Position numbers and translations under genes: made by a program | Assembly (NCBI RefSeq): GCF_016598615.1 | Contig: NZ_CP066831.1 | Coordinates: forward strand, 6,634,001 to 6,698,000 | DNA: 64,000 bases | Reading direction: 5' to 3' | Source of the DNA: Streptomyces liliifuscus | GTDB lineage: Bacteria; Actinomycetota; Actinomycetes; Streptomycetales; Streptomycetaceae | In this document: positions 49,567 through 58,711 of the stretch, one piece after another | How positions within the stretch are numbered: the first letter of the stretch is position 1 | How the letters are laid out: every line of letters starts with the position of its first letter | The notes under the pieces: model-generated | What the model was told of the DNA's origin: nothing | The model's input: the letters and a program-made list of their open reading frames with translations, nothing else | Databases searched by the model: none

Positions 49567-50179
49567 GCGGTCGTACCGCCCCTTCTGGGGCCGGGGGTGG
49601 CAGGTTCGTGGTGACGGGTGCGGGTCCGCTGTAGCCGGCCGCGCAGTTCCCCGCGCGCCTGGGTATCTCGGCCCCGAGGTCTCTCGAAACCCCGGGCATT
49701 TCAGCCCCTCCGGCGATTGAGGCGCGGGGGTTCGGGGGCGGAGCCCCTGAAATGCACGGGACTGGGTAGGGGAGGCGGGGGCGGGGAAATTCCCCGCCAG
49801 GTGGCGACTGTGACGGTTGCCACCCGGCCCCCGTACCGGCGCGTCGCCGGACGTGGGGCGACAGGCCGCCTCTAGGGTGGCGGCCATGGCTCAGTCCCTG
49901 ACGGCCCACCAGGCCTTTCAGGCCCTGCGGTCCGCTGCCGGGAACCGACGGAGCGTCACCAATTCGAGGCCGTGGCGCTTTTCGTGTGACTCCCAGGGGT
50001 GCCGGATTGGCTTTCCCGCCGCAGGTGGGGGCAGGATGCGTCTTCGGGCGCGAGGGTCCGGCCACGGACCCGGGTCCGGGGACCGACGAGGAACCTGGCA
50101 GCATCGGCTTCGACGTGCCCAATATGCGGCTCCGCCGCGTGGCACGCCTCAACGGCAAGAAGAACACGGGAGTAACAAC
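49567..50179. other. Intergenic region between the malic enzyme gene and hupA
   Basis: About 613 bases. The first 200 hold the palindromic repeats. The remainder (49860-50170) has no credible gene and presumably contains the hupA promoter; GGGAG at 50168-50172 is the hupA ribosome-binding site. Confidence 0.5.
49640..49760. repeat. Streptomyces intergenic palindromic repeats
   Basis: The 15-nt core CGCGCAGTTCCCCGC at 49640-49654 is identical to copies at 7297 and 10054 (and inverted at 7388). It is followed by a second element (about 49698-49755) containing CAGCCCCTCCGGCG, ATTGAGG and GGGGGCGGAGCCCC, with outer arms CATTTCAG and CTGAAATG. This second motif is a dispersed repeat I recognise from many Streptomyces intergenic regions. 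Confidence 0.6.
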
Positions 50180-50461
50180 ATGAACCGCAGTGAGCTGGTG
50201 GCCGCGCTGGCCGACCGTGCCGAGGTGACCCGCAAGGACGCCGACGCCGTTCTGGCCGCCTTTGCCGAGACCGTCGGTGAGATCGTCGCCAAGGGCGACG
50301 AGAAGGTCACCATCCCCGGCTTCCTGACCTTCGAGCGCACCCACCGTGCCGCTCGCACCGCGCGGAACCCGCAGACCGGCGACCCGATCCAGATCCCCGC
50401 CGGCTACAGCGTCAAGGTCTCCGCGGGCAGCAAGCTCAAGGAAGCCGCCAAGGGCAAGTGA
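50180..50461 (+). CDS. hupA: HU-type nucleoid-associated DNA-binding protein HupA
   Basis: A 93-aa HU protein with the complete fold: MNRSELVAALADRAEVTRKDADAVLAAFAETVGEIVAKGDEKVTIPGFLTFERTHRAARTARNPQTGDPIQIPAGYSVKVSAGSKLKEAAKGK contains the DNA-intercalating NPQTG arm and no basic C-terminal extension. That separates it from HupS, the long developmental HU of Streptomyces. It bends and compacts DNA during vegetative growth. The ATG has GGGAG 7 nt upstream, and the gene ends at a strong terminator. Confidence 0.97.
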   Translation: MNRSELVAALADRAEVTRKDADAVLAAFAETVGEIVAKGDEKVTIPGFLTFERTHRAARTARNPQTGDPIQIPAGYSVKVSAGSKLKEAAKGK

Positions 50462-50531
50462 CCTTGCCGTCTACACCTCGCGGGACGGTGTTCGGCAGGT
50501 AGTGGCAGCTAGGTAGGCAGTAGTAGGAAGT

Positions 50532-50572
50532 GCGATGGGGCGGCACCCGGGATCCGGGTGCCGCCCCATCGC
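50532..50572. terminator. Very strong bidirectional terminator between hupA and murA
   Basis: A perfect 19-bp stem (50532-50550 with 50554-50572) and 3-nt loop lies between the convergent hupA and murA genes. Confidence 0.9.
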
Positions 50573-50657
50573 TGTCGCGCTCACCAATGGCCTCGAACGC
50601 CGGCCGGGCTGGACAGTGCCCGGCCGGGCCGAGTGGCGCCGGCCGGGCGGAGTCCCG

Positions 50658-52004
50658 CTAGCCGAGCGCCTTGCCCGGCAGCTCGACCTTCGCGCCCAGT
50701 TCCACGAGCTTCTCCATGAAGTTCTCGTAGCCGCGGTTGATCAGGTCGATGCCGTGGACGCGGGACGTGCCCTGGGCCGCCAGCGCGGCGATGAGGTACG
50801 AGAAGCCGCCGCGGAGGTCCGGGATGACCAGGTCGGCGCCCTGGAGCTTCGTGGGGCCCGACACGACCGCCGAGTGGAGGAAGTTGCGCTGGCCGAAGCG
50901 GCAGTGCGAGCCGCCGAGGCACTCGCGGTAGAGCTGGATGTGCGCGCCCATCTGGTTGAGCGCGGAGGTGAAGCCGAGGCGGGACTCGTACACCGTCTCG
51001 TGGACGATGGAGAGGCCGGTCGCCTGCGTGAGGGCGACGACGAGCGGCTGCTGCCAGTCCGTCTGGAAGCCCGGGTGGACGTCCGTCTCCAGTGCGATGG
51101 ACTTCAGCTGGCCGCCCGGGTGCCAGAAGCGGATGCCCTCGTCGTCGATCTCGAAGGCACCGCCCACCTTCCGGTAGGTGTTCAGGAACGTCATCATCGA
51201 GCGCTGCTGGGCGCCGCGGACGTAGATGTTGCCTTCGGTCGCCAGGGCCGCGGAAGCCCACGAGGCGGCCTCCAGGCGGTCCGGCAGGGCCGCATGGGTG
51301 TAGCCGCCGAGCTTGTCGACACCGGTGACACGGATGGTGCGGTCGGTGTCCATCGCGATGATCGCGCCCATTTTCTGCAGAACGCAGATCAGGTCCTCGA
51401 TCTCCGGCTCCACGGCCGCGTTCGACAGCTCCGTCACGCCCTCCGCGAGGACGGCCGTCAGCAGCACCTGCTCGGTCGCGCCCACCGACGGGTACGGCAG
51501 CGTGATCTTCGTGCCGCGCAGCCGCTGCGGAGCCTCCAGATACTGGCCGTCCGCGCGCTTCTCGATCGTCGCGCCGAACTGGCGCAGCACCTCGAAGTGG
51601 AAGTCGATCGGCCGGCCGCCGATGTCGCAGCCGCCCAGCCCCGGGATGAACGCGTGCCCGAGGCGGTGCAGGAGCGGACCGCAGAGGAGGATCGGGATAC
51701 GCGACGAGCCCGCGTGCGCGTCGATGTCCGCGACGTTCGCGCTCTCCACGTGCGACGGGTCCATGACGAGCTCGCCCGGCTCCTCGCCCGGACGGACCGT
51801 CACACCGTGCAGCTGCAGCAGCCCGCGTACGACCCGTACGTCACGGATGTCGGGGACGTTGCGCAGTCGACTCGGAGCACTACCGAGCAGCGCGGCGACC
51901 ATGGCCTTCGGTACGAGGTTCTTCGCACCGCGGACACGGATCTCGCCCTCCAGCGGGGTTCCGCCGTGGACAAGGAGTACGTCGTCTGAGCCGTTGACGG
52001 TCAT
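50658..52004 (-). CDS. murA: UDP-N-acetylglucosamine 1-carboxyvinyltransferase MurA
   Basis: This 448-aa enzyme makes the first committed step of peptidoglycan synthesis, adding phosphoenolpyruvate to UDP-GlcNAc. The ATG at 52004 gives MTVNGSDDVLLVHGGTPLEGEIRVRGAKNLVPKAM, with the catalytic K and N (GAKN). The active-site cysteine is Cys126 in GLGGCDIGGRPIDFH, so the enzyme should be fosfomycin-sensitive, unlike the Asp-containing mycobacterial form. The end includes DLRGGFSYLIAALAAQG. Convergent with hupA and divergent from yqgE. Confidence 0.97.
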   Translation of the reverse strand: MTVNGSDDVLLVHGGTPLEGEIRVRGAKNLVPKAMVAALLGSAPSRLRNVPDIRDVRVVRGLLQLHGVTVRPGEEPGELVMDPSHVESANVADIDAHAGSSRIPILLCGPLLHRLGHAFIPGLGGCDIGGRPIDFHFEVLRQFGATIEKRADGQYLEAPQRLRGTKITLPYPSVGATEQVLLTAVLAEGVTELSNAAVEPEIEDLICVLQKMGAIIAMDTDRTIRVTGVDKLGGYTHAALPDRLEAASWASAALATEGNIYVRGAQQRSMMTFLNTYRKVGGAFEIDDEGIRFWHPGGQLKSIALETDVHPGFQTDWQQPLVVALTQATGLSIVHETVYESRLGFTSALNQMGAHIQLYRECLGGSHCRFGQRNFLHSAVVSGPTKLQGADLVIPDLRGGFSYLIAALAAQGTSRVHGIDLINRGYENFMEKLVELGAKVELPGKALG

Positions 52005-52246
52005 GTATCTCGCGTTCCGGTTGGTTGGGCAGGGGCGAAGAAGCAAGCGTAATGGCCGCCTACCCCCCTTCAGTAAGCCCAAGGGCGCCCCAGGGACGTC
52101 ATAGCTTTGCCACAACACGAACCGCTCCTAAACGGACACACGGGGTCACCGGCGGGGGCGTGCGCTCCACCTGCATCTGTACGCCCTGAGCTGCATTCAC
52201 CCGGGTACGGGTATTGCCTCCCCCCGCACGGGGAAGATGCGGGATC

Positions 52247-52828
52247 ATGTCTCGCATGACCGAGGTGTCCTCGCTCACAGGGCGGCTGCTCGTGGCCACG
52301 CCCGCCCTGGCGGACCCGAACTTCGACCGTGCGGTGGTGCTGCTCCTCGACCACGACGAGGAGGGCTCCTTGGGTGTCGTCCTCAACCGCCCCACACCGG
52401 TGGATGTGAGCGACATCCTCTCGGGCTGGGCGGATCTCGCGGGCGAGCCAGGCGTGGTCTTCCAGGGCGGCCCGGTCTCGCTCGACTCCGCGCTCGGGGT
52501 GGCGGTGATCCCGGGGGGCGCGTCGGGGGAGCGCGCTCCGCTGGGCTGGCGCCGGGTGCACGGGGCGATCGGGCTCGTGGATCTGGAGGCCCCGCCGGAG
52601 CTGCTGGCCTCGGCCCTCGGCTCGCTCCGGATCTTCGCCGGATACGCGGGCTGGGGCCCCGGACAGCTGGAGGACGAGCTCGGCGAGGGCGCCTGGTACG
52701 TGGTGGAGTCGGAGCCAGGAGACGTCTCCTCGCCCTCTCCGGAACGGCTGTGGCGCGAGGTGCTGCGCCGCCAGCGCAACGAGCTGGCGATGGTGGCCAC
52801 CTACCCGGACGACCCTTCGCTCAACTGA
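52247..52828 (+). CDS. YqgE/AlgH (DUF179) family protein
   Basis: A 193-aa protein. The ATG at 52247 gives MSRMTEVSSLTGRLLVATPALADPNFDRAVVLLLDHDEEGSLGVVLNRPT, the standard N-terminus of the UPF0301 family; ATG 52256 is an alternative. Other family segments present are VFQGGPV, RIFAGYAGWGPGQLEDEL and GAWYVV. The family's role is unclear; in some bacteria AlgH affects gene regulation. Divergent from murA by about 240 bp. Confidence 0.93.
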   Translation: MSRMTEVSSLTGRLLVATPALADPNFDRAVVLLLDHDEEGSLGVVLNRPTPVDVSDILSGWADLAGEPGVVFQGGPVSLDSALGVAVIPGGASGERAPLGWRRVHGAIGLVDLEAPPELLASALGSLRIFAGYAGWGPGQLEDELGEGAWYVVESEPGDVSSPSPERLWREVLRRQRNELAMVATYPDDPSLN

Positions 52829-52857
52829 TGCCTCCCGGCTTCAGTACTCTTGCGTCT

Positions 52858-53157
52858 ATGAGCACTCTTGAGCCTGAGACCCAGCCCCAGCGAGGCACTG
52901 GGACGGGGACCCTCGTAGAGCCGACGCCGCAGACGTCGCACGGCGACGGGGACCACGAGCGCTTCGCCCACTACGTCCAGAAGGACAAGATCATGGCGAG
53001 CGCGCTGGACGGCACGCCCGTCGTGGCGCTCTGCGGCAAGGTGTGGGTGCCGGGCCGCGACCCGAAGAAGTACCCCGTGTGCCCCATGTGCAAGGAGATC
53101 TACGAGTCCATGGGCGCCGGCGGCGACGAGGGCAAGGGCGGCGGCGACAAGAAGTGA
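52858..53157 (+). CDS. DUF3039 small zinc-binding-like protein
   Basis: A 99-aa protein: MSTLEPETQPQRGTGTGTLVEPT, then DHERFAHYVQKDKIMASALDGTPVVALCGKVWVPGRDPKKYPVCPMCKEIYESM and a Gly/Lys tail. The three cysteines (CGK, CPMC) are conserved in DUF3039. A TACTCT hexamer ends 7 nt before the ATG, so the mRNA may be leaderless and separate from yqgE. Function unknown; the family is almost confined to actinobacteria. Confidence 0.9.
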   Translation: MSTLEPETQPQRGTGTGTLVEPTPQTSHGDGDHERFAHYVQKDKIMASALDGTPVVALCGKVWVPGRDPKKYPVCPMCKEIYESMGAGGDEGKGGGDKK

Positions 53158-53292
53158 CGCCCCCGGCGCGCCTCCGGTGACCTCCCGCCCGGTGCGGGGT
53201 GCCGCCGGGCGCAGTGGCGCCGGGCGAAGCGCCGCGCGGTGCCTTGTCGTGGTCCAACTTCCCGGTGGGCGGACGGCGTTGCCGTGAGTGTG

Positions 53293-53327
53293 GGCCCCGG
53301 ATGCGTTCTTTGGGCGCTTCCGGGGCC
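53293..53327 (+). terminator. Hairpin terminator after the DUF3039 gene
   Basis: A 9-bp GC stem (53293-53301 with 53319-53327), extended by 3 bp beyond a mismatch, and followed by TTTG. Confidence 0.7.
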
Positions 53328-53383
53328 TTTGCACTGCCCGTGTACGAGCCACTCGTTGCACGGAGTGCTTCGAGTGGTCACAG

Positions 53384-53399
53384 AGTGGTTGAGACCTCT
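53384..53399. promoter_or_regulatory. DasR-responsive-element-like site
   Basis: AGTGGTTGAGACCTCT matches the dre consensus A(C/G)TGGTCTAGACCA(C/G)T at 13 of 16 positions. It lies 97 bp before the binding-protein start. DasR controls GlcNAc and chitobiose genes in Streptomyces, which fits the GH20 enzyme in the operon. Confidence 0.5.
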
Positions 53400-53495
53400 T
53401 GTGGCCGTGTTCATGTACTCCATAGCCTCCGACGTGTTGTGCAGCGCAAAACCACCATTGCACGTGCTGCAACGCGCTCCCCCGGAGGACGCCTC

Positions 53496-54809
53496 GTGAA
53501 GCTCTCGAAACTCATCGCCCGAACGGCCGCCCCGATAGCGGCGCTCGTCGTCGCCGGGCTCACGGCCACCGCCTGCGCCCCCGAGTCCTCCGACAACTCC
53601 GGGGGCAAGGACGAGAAGAGCGGCACCCTGCGGGTGTGGCTCTTCCAGGAGGTCGACACCGCACCGAAGGAGAAGGTCGTCGACGGTGTCGTCGCCGCCT
53701 TCGAGAAGGCCCACAAGGGCACGAAGGTCGACGTCCAGTACATCCCCGTCGAGACCCGCGCCGAGAAGATCAAGGCCGCTTTCAACGACCCCAAGAGCGC
53801 GCCGGACATCATCGAGTACGGGAACACGGACACGGCCGGTTACGTCAAGGACGGCGGACTCGCCGACGTCACCAAGGAGTTCACGGACTGGAACGAGTCC
53901 AAGGACACCGACCCGACCGCCAAGCAGTCCGTCACGGTCGACGGCAAGATCTACGGCGCCCCCTACTTCGTCGGCGTCCGCGCCCTCTACTACCGCACGG
54001 ACGTGTTCGAGGAGCTGGGCCTCGAAGTACCCAAGACCCAGGCCGAGTTGATCAGCACCGCCAAGGCGATCCGACAGGCGAAGCCGGACCTGTACGGGCT
54101 CGCGGTCGGCGGCGCCTACACGTACGGCGCGATGCCGTTCATCTGGTCCAACGGCGGCGAGATCGCCGAGGGCAAGGGCGGCTCGTACGCCTCGACGATC
54201 GACGGCGCGGACGCCCAGAAGGGCATCAAGGCGTACACCTCGCTGTTCGGTGACGACAACTGTCCGGCCGCCAAGTGCGCGGGCATGGGCGGCAACGACA
54301 CCGTCACCGCGTTCGCCTCGGGCAAGGCGGGCATGGCGATCGGCGGCGACTTCAGCCACGCGGCGATCGAGGCCGGGAAGGTCAAGGGCAAGTACGCGGT
54401 CGTGCCGCTGCCCGGCGTGAAGTCCGGTGAGATCGCTCCCGCGTTCGCGGGCGGCAACAACCTCGGTGTGCTGAACAGCACCTCGCACCGCACGCTCGCC
54501 GTCGACCTGATGGAGCAGCTCGCCTCGAAGAAGTCGCAGGACAAGCTCTTCGACGCGATGGGCTTCCTGCCGACGTTCACGGACGTGCGCCAGGACGTCG
54601 CCAAGCGCGAGCCGTTCGTCGCGCCCTTCGTGAAGACCCTCGGCGCGGGCGCCAAGTTCGTCCCGGCCTCGCCGGCCTGGTCCCAGATCGACGCGTCCCT
54701 CGTACTGCCCACGATGTTCCAGGAGGTCGTCAGCGGGCGTAAGAGCGTGGACGCGGCCTCGAAGGACGCGGCGAAGAAGATGAACGCCGCGTTCAGCTCC
54801 GCGGGGTGA
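53496..54809 (+). CDS. ABC transporter sugar-binding lipoprotein (amino-sugar type)
   Basis: A 437-aa extracellular binding protein. The GTG at 53496 has GGAGG 7 nt upstream. The lipoprotein signal is VKLSKLIARTAAPIAALVVAGLTATACAPESS, with the cysteine near residue 28. The mature part begins SGTLRVWLFQEVDTAPKEKVVDGVVAAFEKAHKGTKVDVQYIP, a family 1 solute-binding fold. It heads an operon with two permeases and a GH20 hexosaminidase, so a GlcNAc oligomer such as chitobiose is the likely ligand. The stop overlaps the next start. Confidence 0.92.
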   Translation: MKLSKLIARTAAPIAALVVAGLTATACAPESSDNSGGKDEKSGTLRVWLFQEVDTAPKEKVVDGVVAAFEKAHKGTKVDVQYIPVETRAEKIKAAFNDPKSAPDIIEYGNTDTAGYVKDGGLADVTKEFTDWNESKDTDPTAKQSVTVDGKIYGAPYFVGVRALYYRTDVFEELGLEVPKTQAELISTAKAIRQAKPDLYGLAVGGAYTYGAMPFIWSNGGEIAEGKGGSYASTIDGADAQKGIKAYTSLFGDDNCPAAKCAGMGGNDTVTAFASGKAGMAIGGDFSHAAIEAGKVKGKYAVVPLPGVKSGEIAPAFAGGNNLGVLNSTSHRTLAVDLMEQLASKKSQDKLFDAMGFLPTFTDVRQDVAKREPFVAPFVKTLGAGAKFVPASPAWSQIDASLVLPTMFQEVVSGRKSVDAASKDAAKKMNAAFSSAG

Positions 54810-55894
54810 GCCGGATGACGAACCGTCCGCTGCCGGGCCCGTCCGCCCAATCGCCCTCGCGCGAGGACGGGCCGGACGGGGCGGAGCCCGGGGCCGCGGC
54901 CTTGCCCGCGGCCCGTCGGGGCGCGGGGTCAGGTCCGGCGAAGGGTGCCTCGCCCGCACCCGTGACCGCGGCGGCCCGCCCGGGCCGCCGCGGCGGCGGG
55001 GGCCGCAGGTCCCCGCTCGCGCGCGGCGGATGGACTCCCTGGCTCTACCTCGCCCCCGCGCTCGTCGTCATCGGCGGGCTGCTCGTCTACCCCGTCTACC
55101 AGCTCGGGCTGATCTCGTTCCTGGAGTACACACAGGCACAGGTCAGCGGCGGGGAGCCGGCGACCTTCCAGGGGTTCGGGAACTACACGACGCTCTTCGG
55201 GGACCCGCAGTTCTGGCAGGTCCTGCTGGCCACCGTGCTGTTCGCCGGCGCGTGTGTGGTGTCGACGCTCGCGGTGGGCTGCGCGCTCGCCGTCCTCCTG
55301 ACACGTGTCCGTGCCGTGCCGCGGCTCGCGCTGATGCTGGCCGCGCTCGGCGCGTGGGCGACACCCGCGGTGACCGGGTCGACGGTGTGGCTGCTCCTCT
55401 TCGACCCCGACTTCGGTCCGGTCAACCGGATCCTCGGGCTCGGCGACCACTCCTGGACGTACGGCCGCTACAGCGCCTTCGCCCTCGTCCTGCTCGAAGT
55501 GGTCTGGTGCTCCTTCCCGTTCGTGATGGTCACGGTGTACGCGGGCATCCGCGCCGTACCGGCCGAAGTGCTGGAGGCCGCGTCCCTGGACGGCGCCTCC
55601 CAGTGGCGGATCTGGCGCTCGGTGCTCGCCCCGATGCTCCGGCCGATCCTCGTGGTCGTCACCATCCAGTCGGTCATCTGGGACTTCAAGGTCTTCACGC
55701 AGATCTACGTCATGACGGGCGGCGGCGGCATCGCAGGCCAGAACCTCGTACTGAACGTGTACGCCTACCAGAAGGCCTTCGCGTCCTCCCAGTACAGCCT
55801 CGGCTCGGCGATCGGAGTGGTGATGCTGCTGATTCTGCTCGCCGTCACGCTCGTATATCTGAGGCTGATCAGAAGGCAGGGGGAGGAGCTGTGA
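54806..55894 (+). CDS. ABC sugar transporter permease (MalF type)
   Basis: A 362-aa permease. GTG 54806 forms GTGA with the preceding stop; ATG 54815 is an alternative start. A 70-residue Pro/Gly/Arg-rich cytoplasmic tail precedes helix 1 (WLYLAPALVVIGGLLVYPVYQLGL). The EAA motif is VLEAASLDGASQWRIWRSVLAP. No ATPase gene is present in the operon, so a shared ATPase such as MsiK is expected to power it. Confidence 0.92.
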   Translation: MSRMTNRPLPGPSAQSPSREDGPDGAEPGAAALPAARRGAGSGPAKGASPAPVTAAARPGRRGGGGRRSPLARGGWTPWLYLAPALVVIGGLLVYPVYQLGLISFLEYTQAQVSGGEPATFQGFGNYTTLFGDPQFWQVLLATVLFAGACVVSTLAVGCALAVLLTRVRAVPRLALMLAALGAWATPAVTGSTVWLLLFDPDFGPVNRILGLGDHSWTYGRYSAFALVLLEVVWCSFPFVMVTVYAGIRAVPAEVLEAASLDGASQWRIWRSVLAPMLRPILVVVTIQSVIWDFKVFTQIYVMTGGGGIAGQNLVLNVYAYQKAFASSQYSLGSAIGVVMLLILLAVTLVYLRLIRRQGEEL

Positions 55895-56775
55895 GTTCCG
55901 CAAGTCCCGTGAAAACAGAAGGCTTTGTACGTGATTTCGCACGCCGTTCCGTACAGCGGCCGTGGCGGCTGGCCGCCGAGGCGTCCGCACTGCTGATCGC
56001 GGCGGTCGTCGCATTCCCCCTCTACTGGATGGTGCTCAGCGCCTTCAAGCCCGCCGGGGAGATCGAGTCGACCGAGCCGCGGCCCTGGACGCTGGACCCG
56101 ACGGTCGATTCCTTCCGACGCGTCTTCGGGCAGCAGGAATTCGGCCGGTACTTCCTCAACAGCCTCGTCGTGGCGGTCACCGTGGTCGCCGTCTCGGCGC
56201 TCATCGCGTTTCTCGCGGCGACCGCCGTGACCCGATTCCGCTTCCGTTTCCGCACCACCCTGCTCATCATGTTCCTGATCGCGCAGATGGTGCCCGTCGA
56301 GGCCCTGACGATCCCCCTCTTCTTCCAGATGCGGGACCTCGGTCAGCTCAACACGCTGGGCGCGCTGATCCTGCCGCACATCGCCTTCTCGCTGCCCTTC
56401 GCGATCTGGATGCTGCGCGGCTTTGTGAAGGCCGTCCCGGAGGCGCTGGAGGAGGCCGCCTACATCGACGGGGCGAGCAGGACGCGGTTCCTGTGGCAGA
56501 TCCTTTTCCCGCTGGTCTTTCCCGGGCTCGTCGCCACCAGCGTGTTCTCGTTCATCTCCGCGTGGAACGACTTCCTCTTCGCCAAGTCCTTCATCATCAG
56601 CGACACTTCGCAGTCCACTCTGCCGATGGCCCTCCTTGTCTTCTACAAGCCCGACGACCCCGACTGGGGCGGTGTGATGGCCGCGTCCACGGTGATGACC
56701 ATTCCGGTACTGATCTTCTTCGTACTCGTACAGCGACGGCTGGTCTCCGGACTGGGCGGCGCGGTGAAGGACTGA
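55891..56775 (+). CDS. ABC sugar transporter permease (MalG type)
   Basis: A 294-aa permease whose GTG overlaps the preceding stop by 4 nt. It has six helices and the EAA motif ALEEAAYIDGASRTRFLWQILFP. Helix 1 is ALLIAAVVAFPLYWMVLSAFKP. The GH20 gene starts 3 bp after its stop, which indicates one transcription and translation unit. Confidence 0.93.
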   Translation: MSSASPVKTEGFVRDFARRSVQRPWRLAAEASALLIAAVVAFPLYWMVLSAFKPAGEIESTEPRPWTLDPTVDSFRRVFGQQEFGRYFLNSLVVAVTVVAVSALIAFLAATAVTRFRFRFRTTLLIMFLIAQMVPVEALTIPLFFQMRDLGQLNTLGALILPHIAFSLPFAIWMLRGFVKAVPEALEEAAYIDGASRTRFLWQILFPLVFPGLVATSVFSFISAWNDFLFAKSFIISDTSQSTLPMALLVFYKPDDPDWGGVMAASTVMTIPVLIFFVLVQRRLVSGLGGAVKD

Positions 56776-56778
56776 GAC

Positions 56779-58434
56779 ATGACCACCACGGAACTGATTC
56801 CCGGGCCGCGGACCACGTCGACCTGGGGCGACGGTGTCTTCCCGCTCGACGAGGAGACGACCCTCACGGCGGGGCCCGAGACCGACGGCACGGCACGCTG
56901 GCTGCGCGCGGTGCTCGTCGCCGCCACGGGGCTTCCCCTGCGCGAAGGCGAACCCGGGCCGCCCGGAGGCGCGGCGGAGAACTCCGTCGAACTGCGCCTC
57001 GACCCGCAACTGCCGCCCGAGGGCTACCGGATCACGGTCCGCGACCGGCGGGCCCTCGTCGCCGGAGGCGGCCCGGCCGGGGTGTTCTGGGGCGCCCAGA
57101 CGCTACGGCAACTGCTGGGCCCCGACGCCTTCCGGCGCGCCCCTCTGAGGCGCACCGGCTGGCAGTTGCCGGAAACCGAGATCCAGGACGCCCCGCGATT
57201 CGCCTGGCGCGGCCTCATGCTCGACGTCTCACGGCACTTCATGCCCAAGGACGGTGTCCTGCGCTATCTCGACCTGATGGCGGCGCACAAGCTGAACGTC
57301 TTCCACTTCCACCTCACCGACGACCAGGGCTGGCGTATCGAGATCAAGCGGTACCCGAAGCTCACGGAGACCGGATCGTGGCGGGCGCGCACCAAATTCG
57401 GCCATCGCGCCTCGCCCCTCTGGGAGGACAAGCCGCACGGGGGCTTCTACACCCAGGACGACATCCGCGAGATCGTCGCGTACGCCACCGAGCGGCATAT
57501 CGCCGTCGTCCCCGAAATCGACATCCCGGGGCACTCGCAGGCCGCCATCGCCGCATATCCGGAACTGGGCAACACCGACGTCATCGACACGACCTCCCTC
57601 TCCGTCTGGGACACCTGGGGCGTCTCGAAAAACGTACTCGCCCCCACTGACAACGTCCTTCGCTTCTACGAGGGCGTCTTCGAGGAAGTCCTCGGTCTGT
57701 TCCCCGCGGACGCGGTCGCCTTCTCGGAGTTCGTCCACGTCGGCGGCGACGAGTGCGCCAAGGACCAGTGGGAGGCGTCGCCGACCGCGAAGACGCGGAT
57801 CGTGGACCTCGGTCTCGCGGACGTGGACGAACTCCAGTCGTGGTTCATCCGGCACTTCGACAACTGGCTGGCCGCGCGCGGGCGCCGGCTGATCGGCTGG
57901 GACGAGATCCTGGAGGGCGGCCTCGCCCCGGGCGCCGCAGTGTCCTCGTGGCGCGGCTACCGGGGCGGCATCACCGCCGCGCGGGCGGGCCACGACGTCG
58001 TCATGTGCCCCGAGCAGCAGGTCTACTTGGACCACCGTCAGCACGACGGTCCCGACGAGCCGGTGCCGATCGGGTTCGTACGCACCCTTGAGGACGTCTA
58101 CCGCTTCGAGCCCGTTCCACCGGAGTTGACCTCCGATCAGGCGCGGCACGTCCTGGGCACCCAGGCCAACCTGTGGACCGAGGTCATGGAGGACCGCACA
58201 CGCGTCGACTACCAGGCGTTCCCCCGGCTCGCGGCCTTCGCCGAGGTCGCCTGGAGCGCACTGCCCGACCCCGCGGAGCGCGACTTCGCCGACTTCGAGC
58301 GGCGGATGGCCGCCCACTACGGGCGACTTGACGCCCTCGGGGTCTCCTACCGGCCCCCCGCCGGGCCGTTGCCGTGGCAGCAGCGTCCAGGAGTGCTCGG
58401 ACGCCCGATCGAGGGAGCGCCCCCGAACGTGTGA
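56779..58434 (+). CDS. GH20 beta-N-acetylhexosaminidase, cytoplasmic
   Basis: A 551-aa enzyme. An N-terminal GH20b domain (about 1-140) precedes the catalytic barrel, which starts at APRFAWRGLMLDVSRHFMPKDGVLRYLDLMAAHKLNVFHFHLTDDQGWRIEIKRYP. The catalytic Asp-Glu pair is D324-E325 in FVHVGGDECAK. Later motifs are LIGWDEILEGG and GTQANLWTE. No signal peptide is present, so it should cut chitobiose or other GlcNAc-ended sugars after import by the coupled transporter. Last gene of the operon. Confidence 0.94.
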   Translation: MTTTELIPGPRTTSTWGDGVFPLDEETTLTAGPETDGTARWLRAVLVAATGLPLREGEPGPPGGAAENSVELRLDPQLPPEGYRITVRDRRALVAGGGPAGVFWGAQTLRQLLGPDAFRRAPLRRTGWQLPETEIQDAPRFAWRGLMLDVSRHFMPKDGVLRYLDLMAAHKLNVFHFHLTDDQGWRIEIKRYPKLTETGSWRARTKFGHRASPLWEDKPHGGFYTQDDIREIVAYATERHIAVVPEIDIPGHSQAAIAAYPELGNTDVIDTTSLSVWDTWGVSKNVLAPTDNVLRFYEGVFEEVLGLFPADAVAFSEFVHVGGDECAKDQWEASPTAKTRIVDLGLADVDELQSWFIRHFDNWLAARGRRLIGWDEILEGGLAPGAAVSSWRGYRGGITAARAGHDVVMCPEQQVYLDHRQHDGPDEPVPIGFVRTLEDVYRFEPVPPELTSDQARHVLGTQANLWTEVMEDRTRVDYQAFPRLAAFAEVAWSALPDPAERDFADFERRMAAHYGRLDALGVSYRPPAGPLPWQQRPGVLGRPIEGAPPNV

Positions 58435-58711
58435 GGTGCCTCCCAAGGGGTGTCGTCCGAAGCCGTTGCCCTGGGACGGTGACCCTCAAGGAGAAAGGCC
58501 CCCAAGGGCCATCGAAGGCTGCCAATTCGCGCTGACGGGCGATGTGGTGCGAAAACGGACCATCCGCTGGTGGCGGTAGGAATGCCTCCTAGCGGACCCC
58601 CGCGTCGAGGGGCGGGGAAGATGTGCCAGAGTTGCCACGTCCGCCCTGTCAGCACGTACCGTACGGCAACACAGGTGGGACCAGGTGGGGCAGCGGGAAG
58701 GGGCAGCCGGT

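Larger units (their letters stand above)
53158..53495. other. Intergenic region upstream of the amino-sugar ABC operon
   Basis: About 338 bases holding the DUF3039 terminator, a DasR-like site at 53384-53399, and an AT-richer promoter zone (53400-53470). GGAGG at 53484-53488 serves the binding-protein GTG. No gene. Confidence 0.55.
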
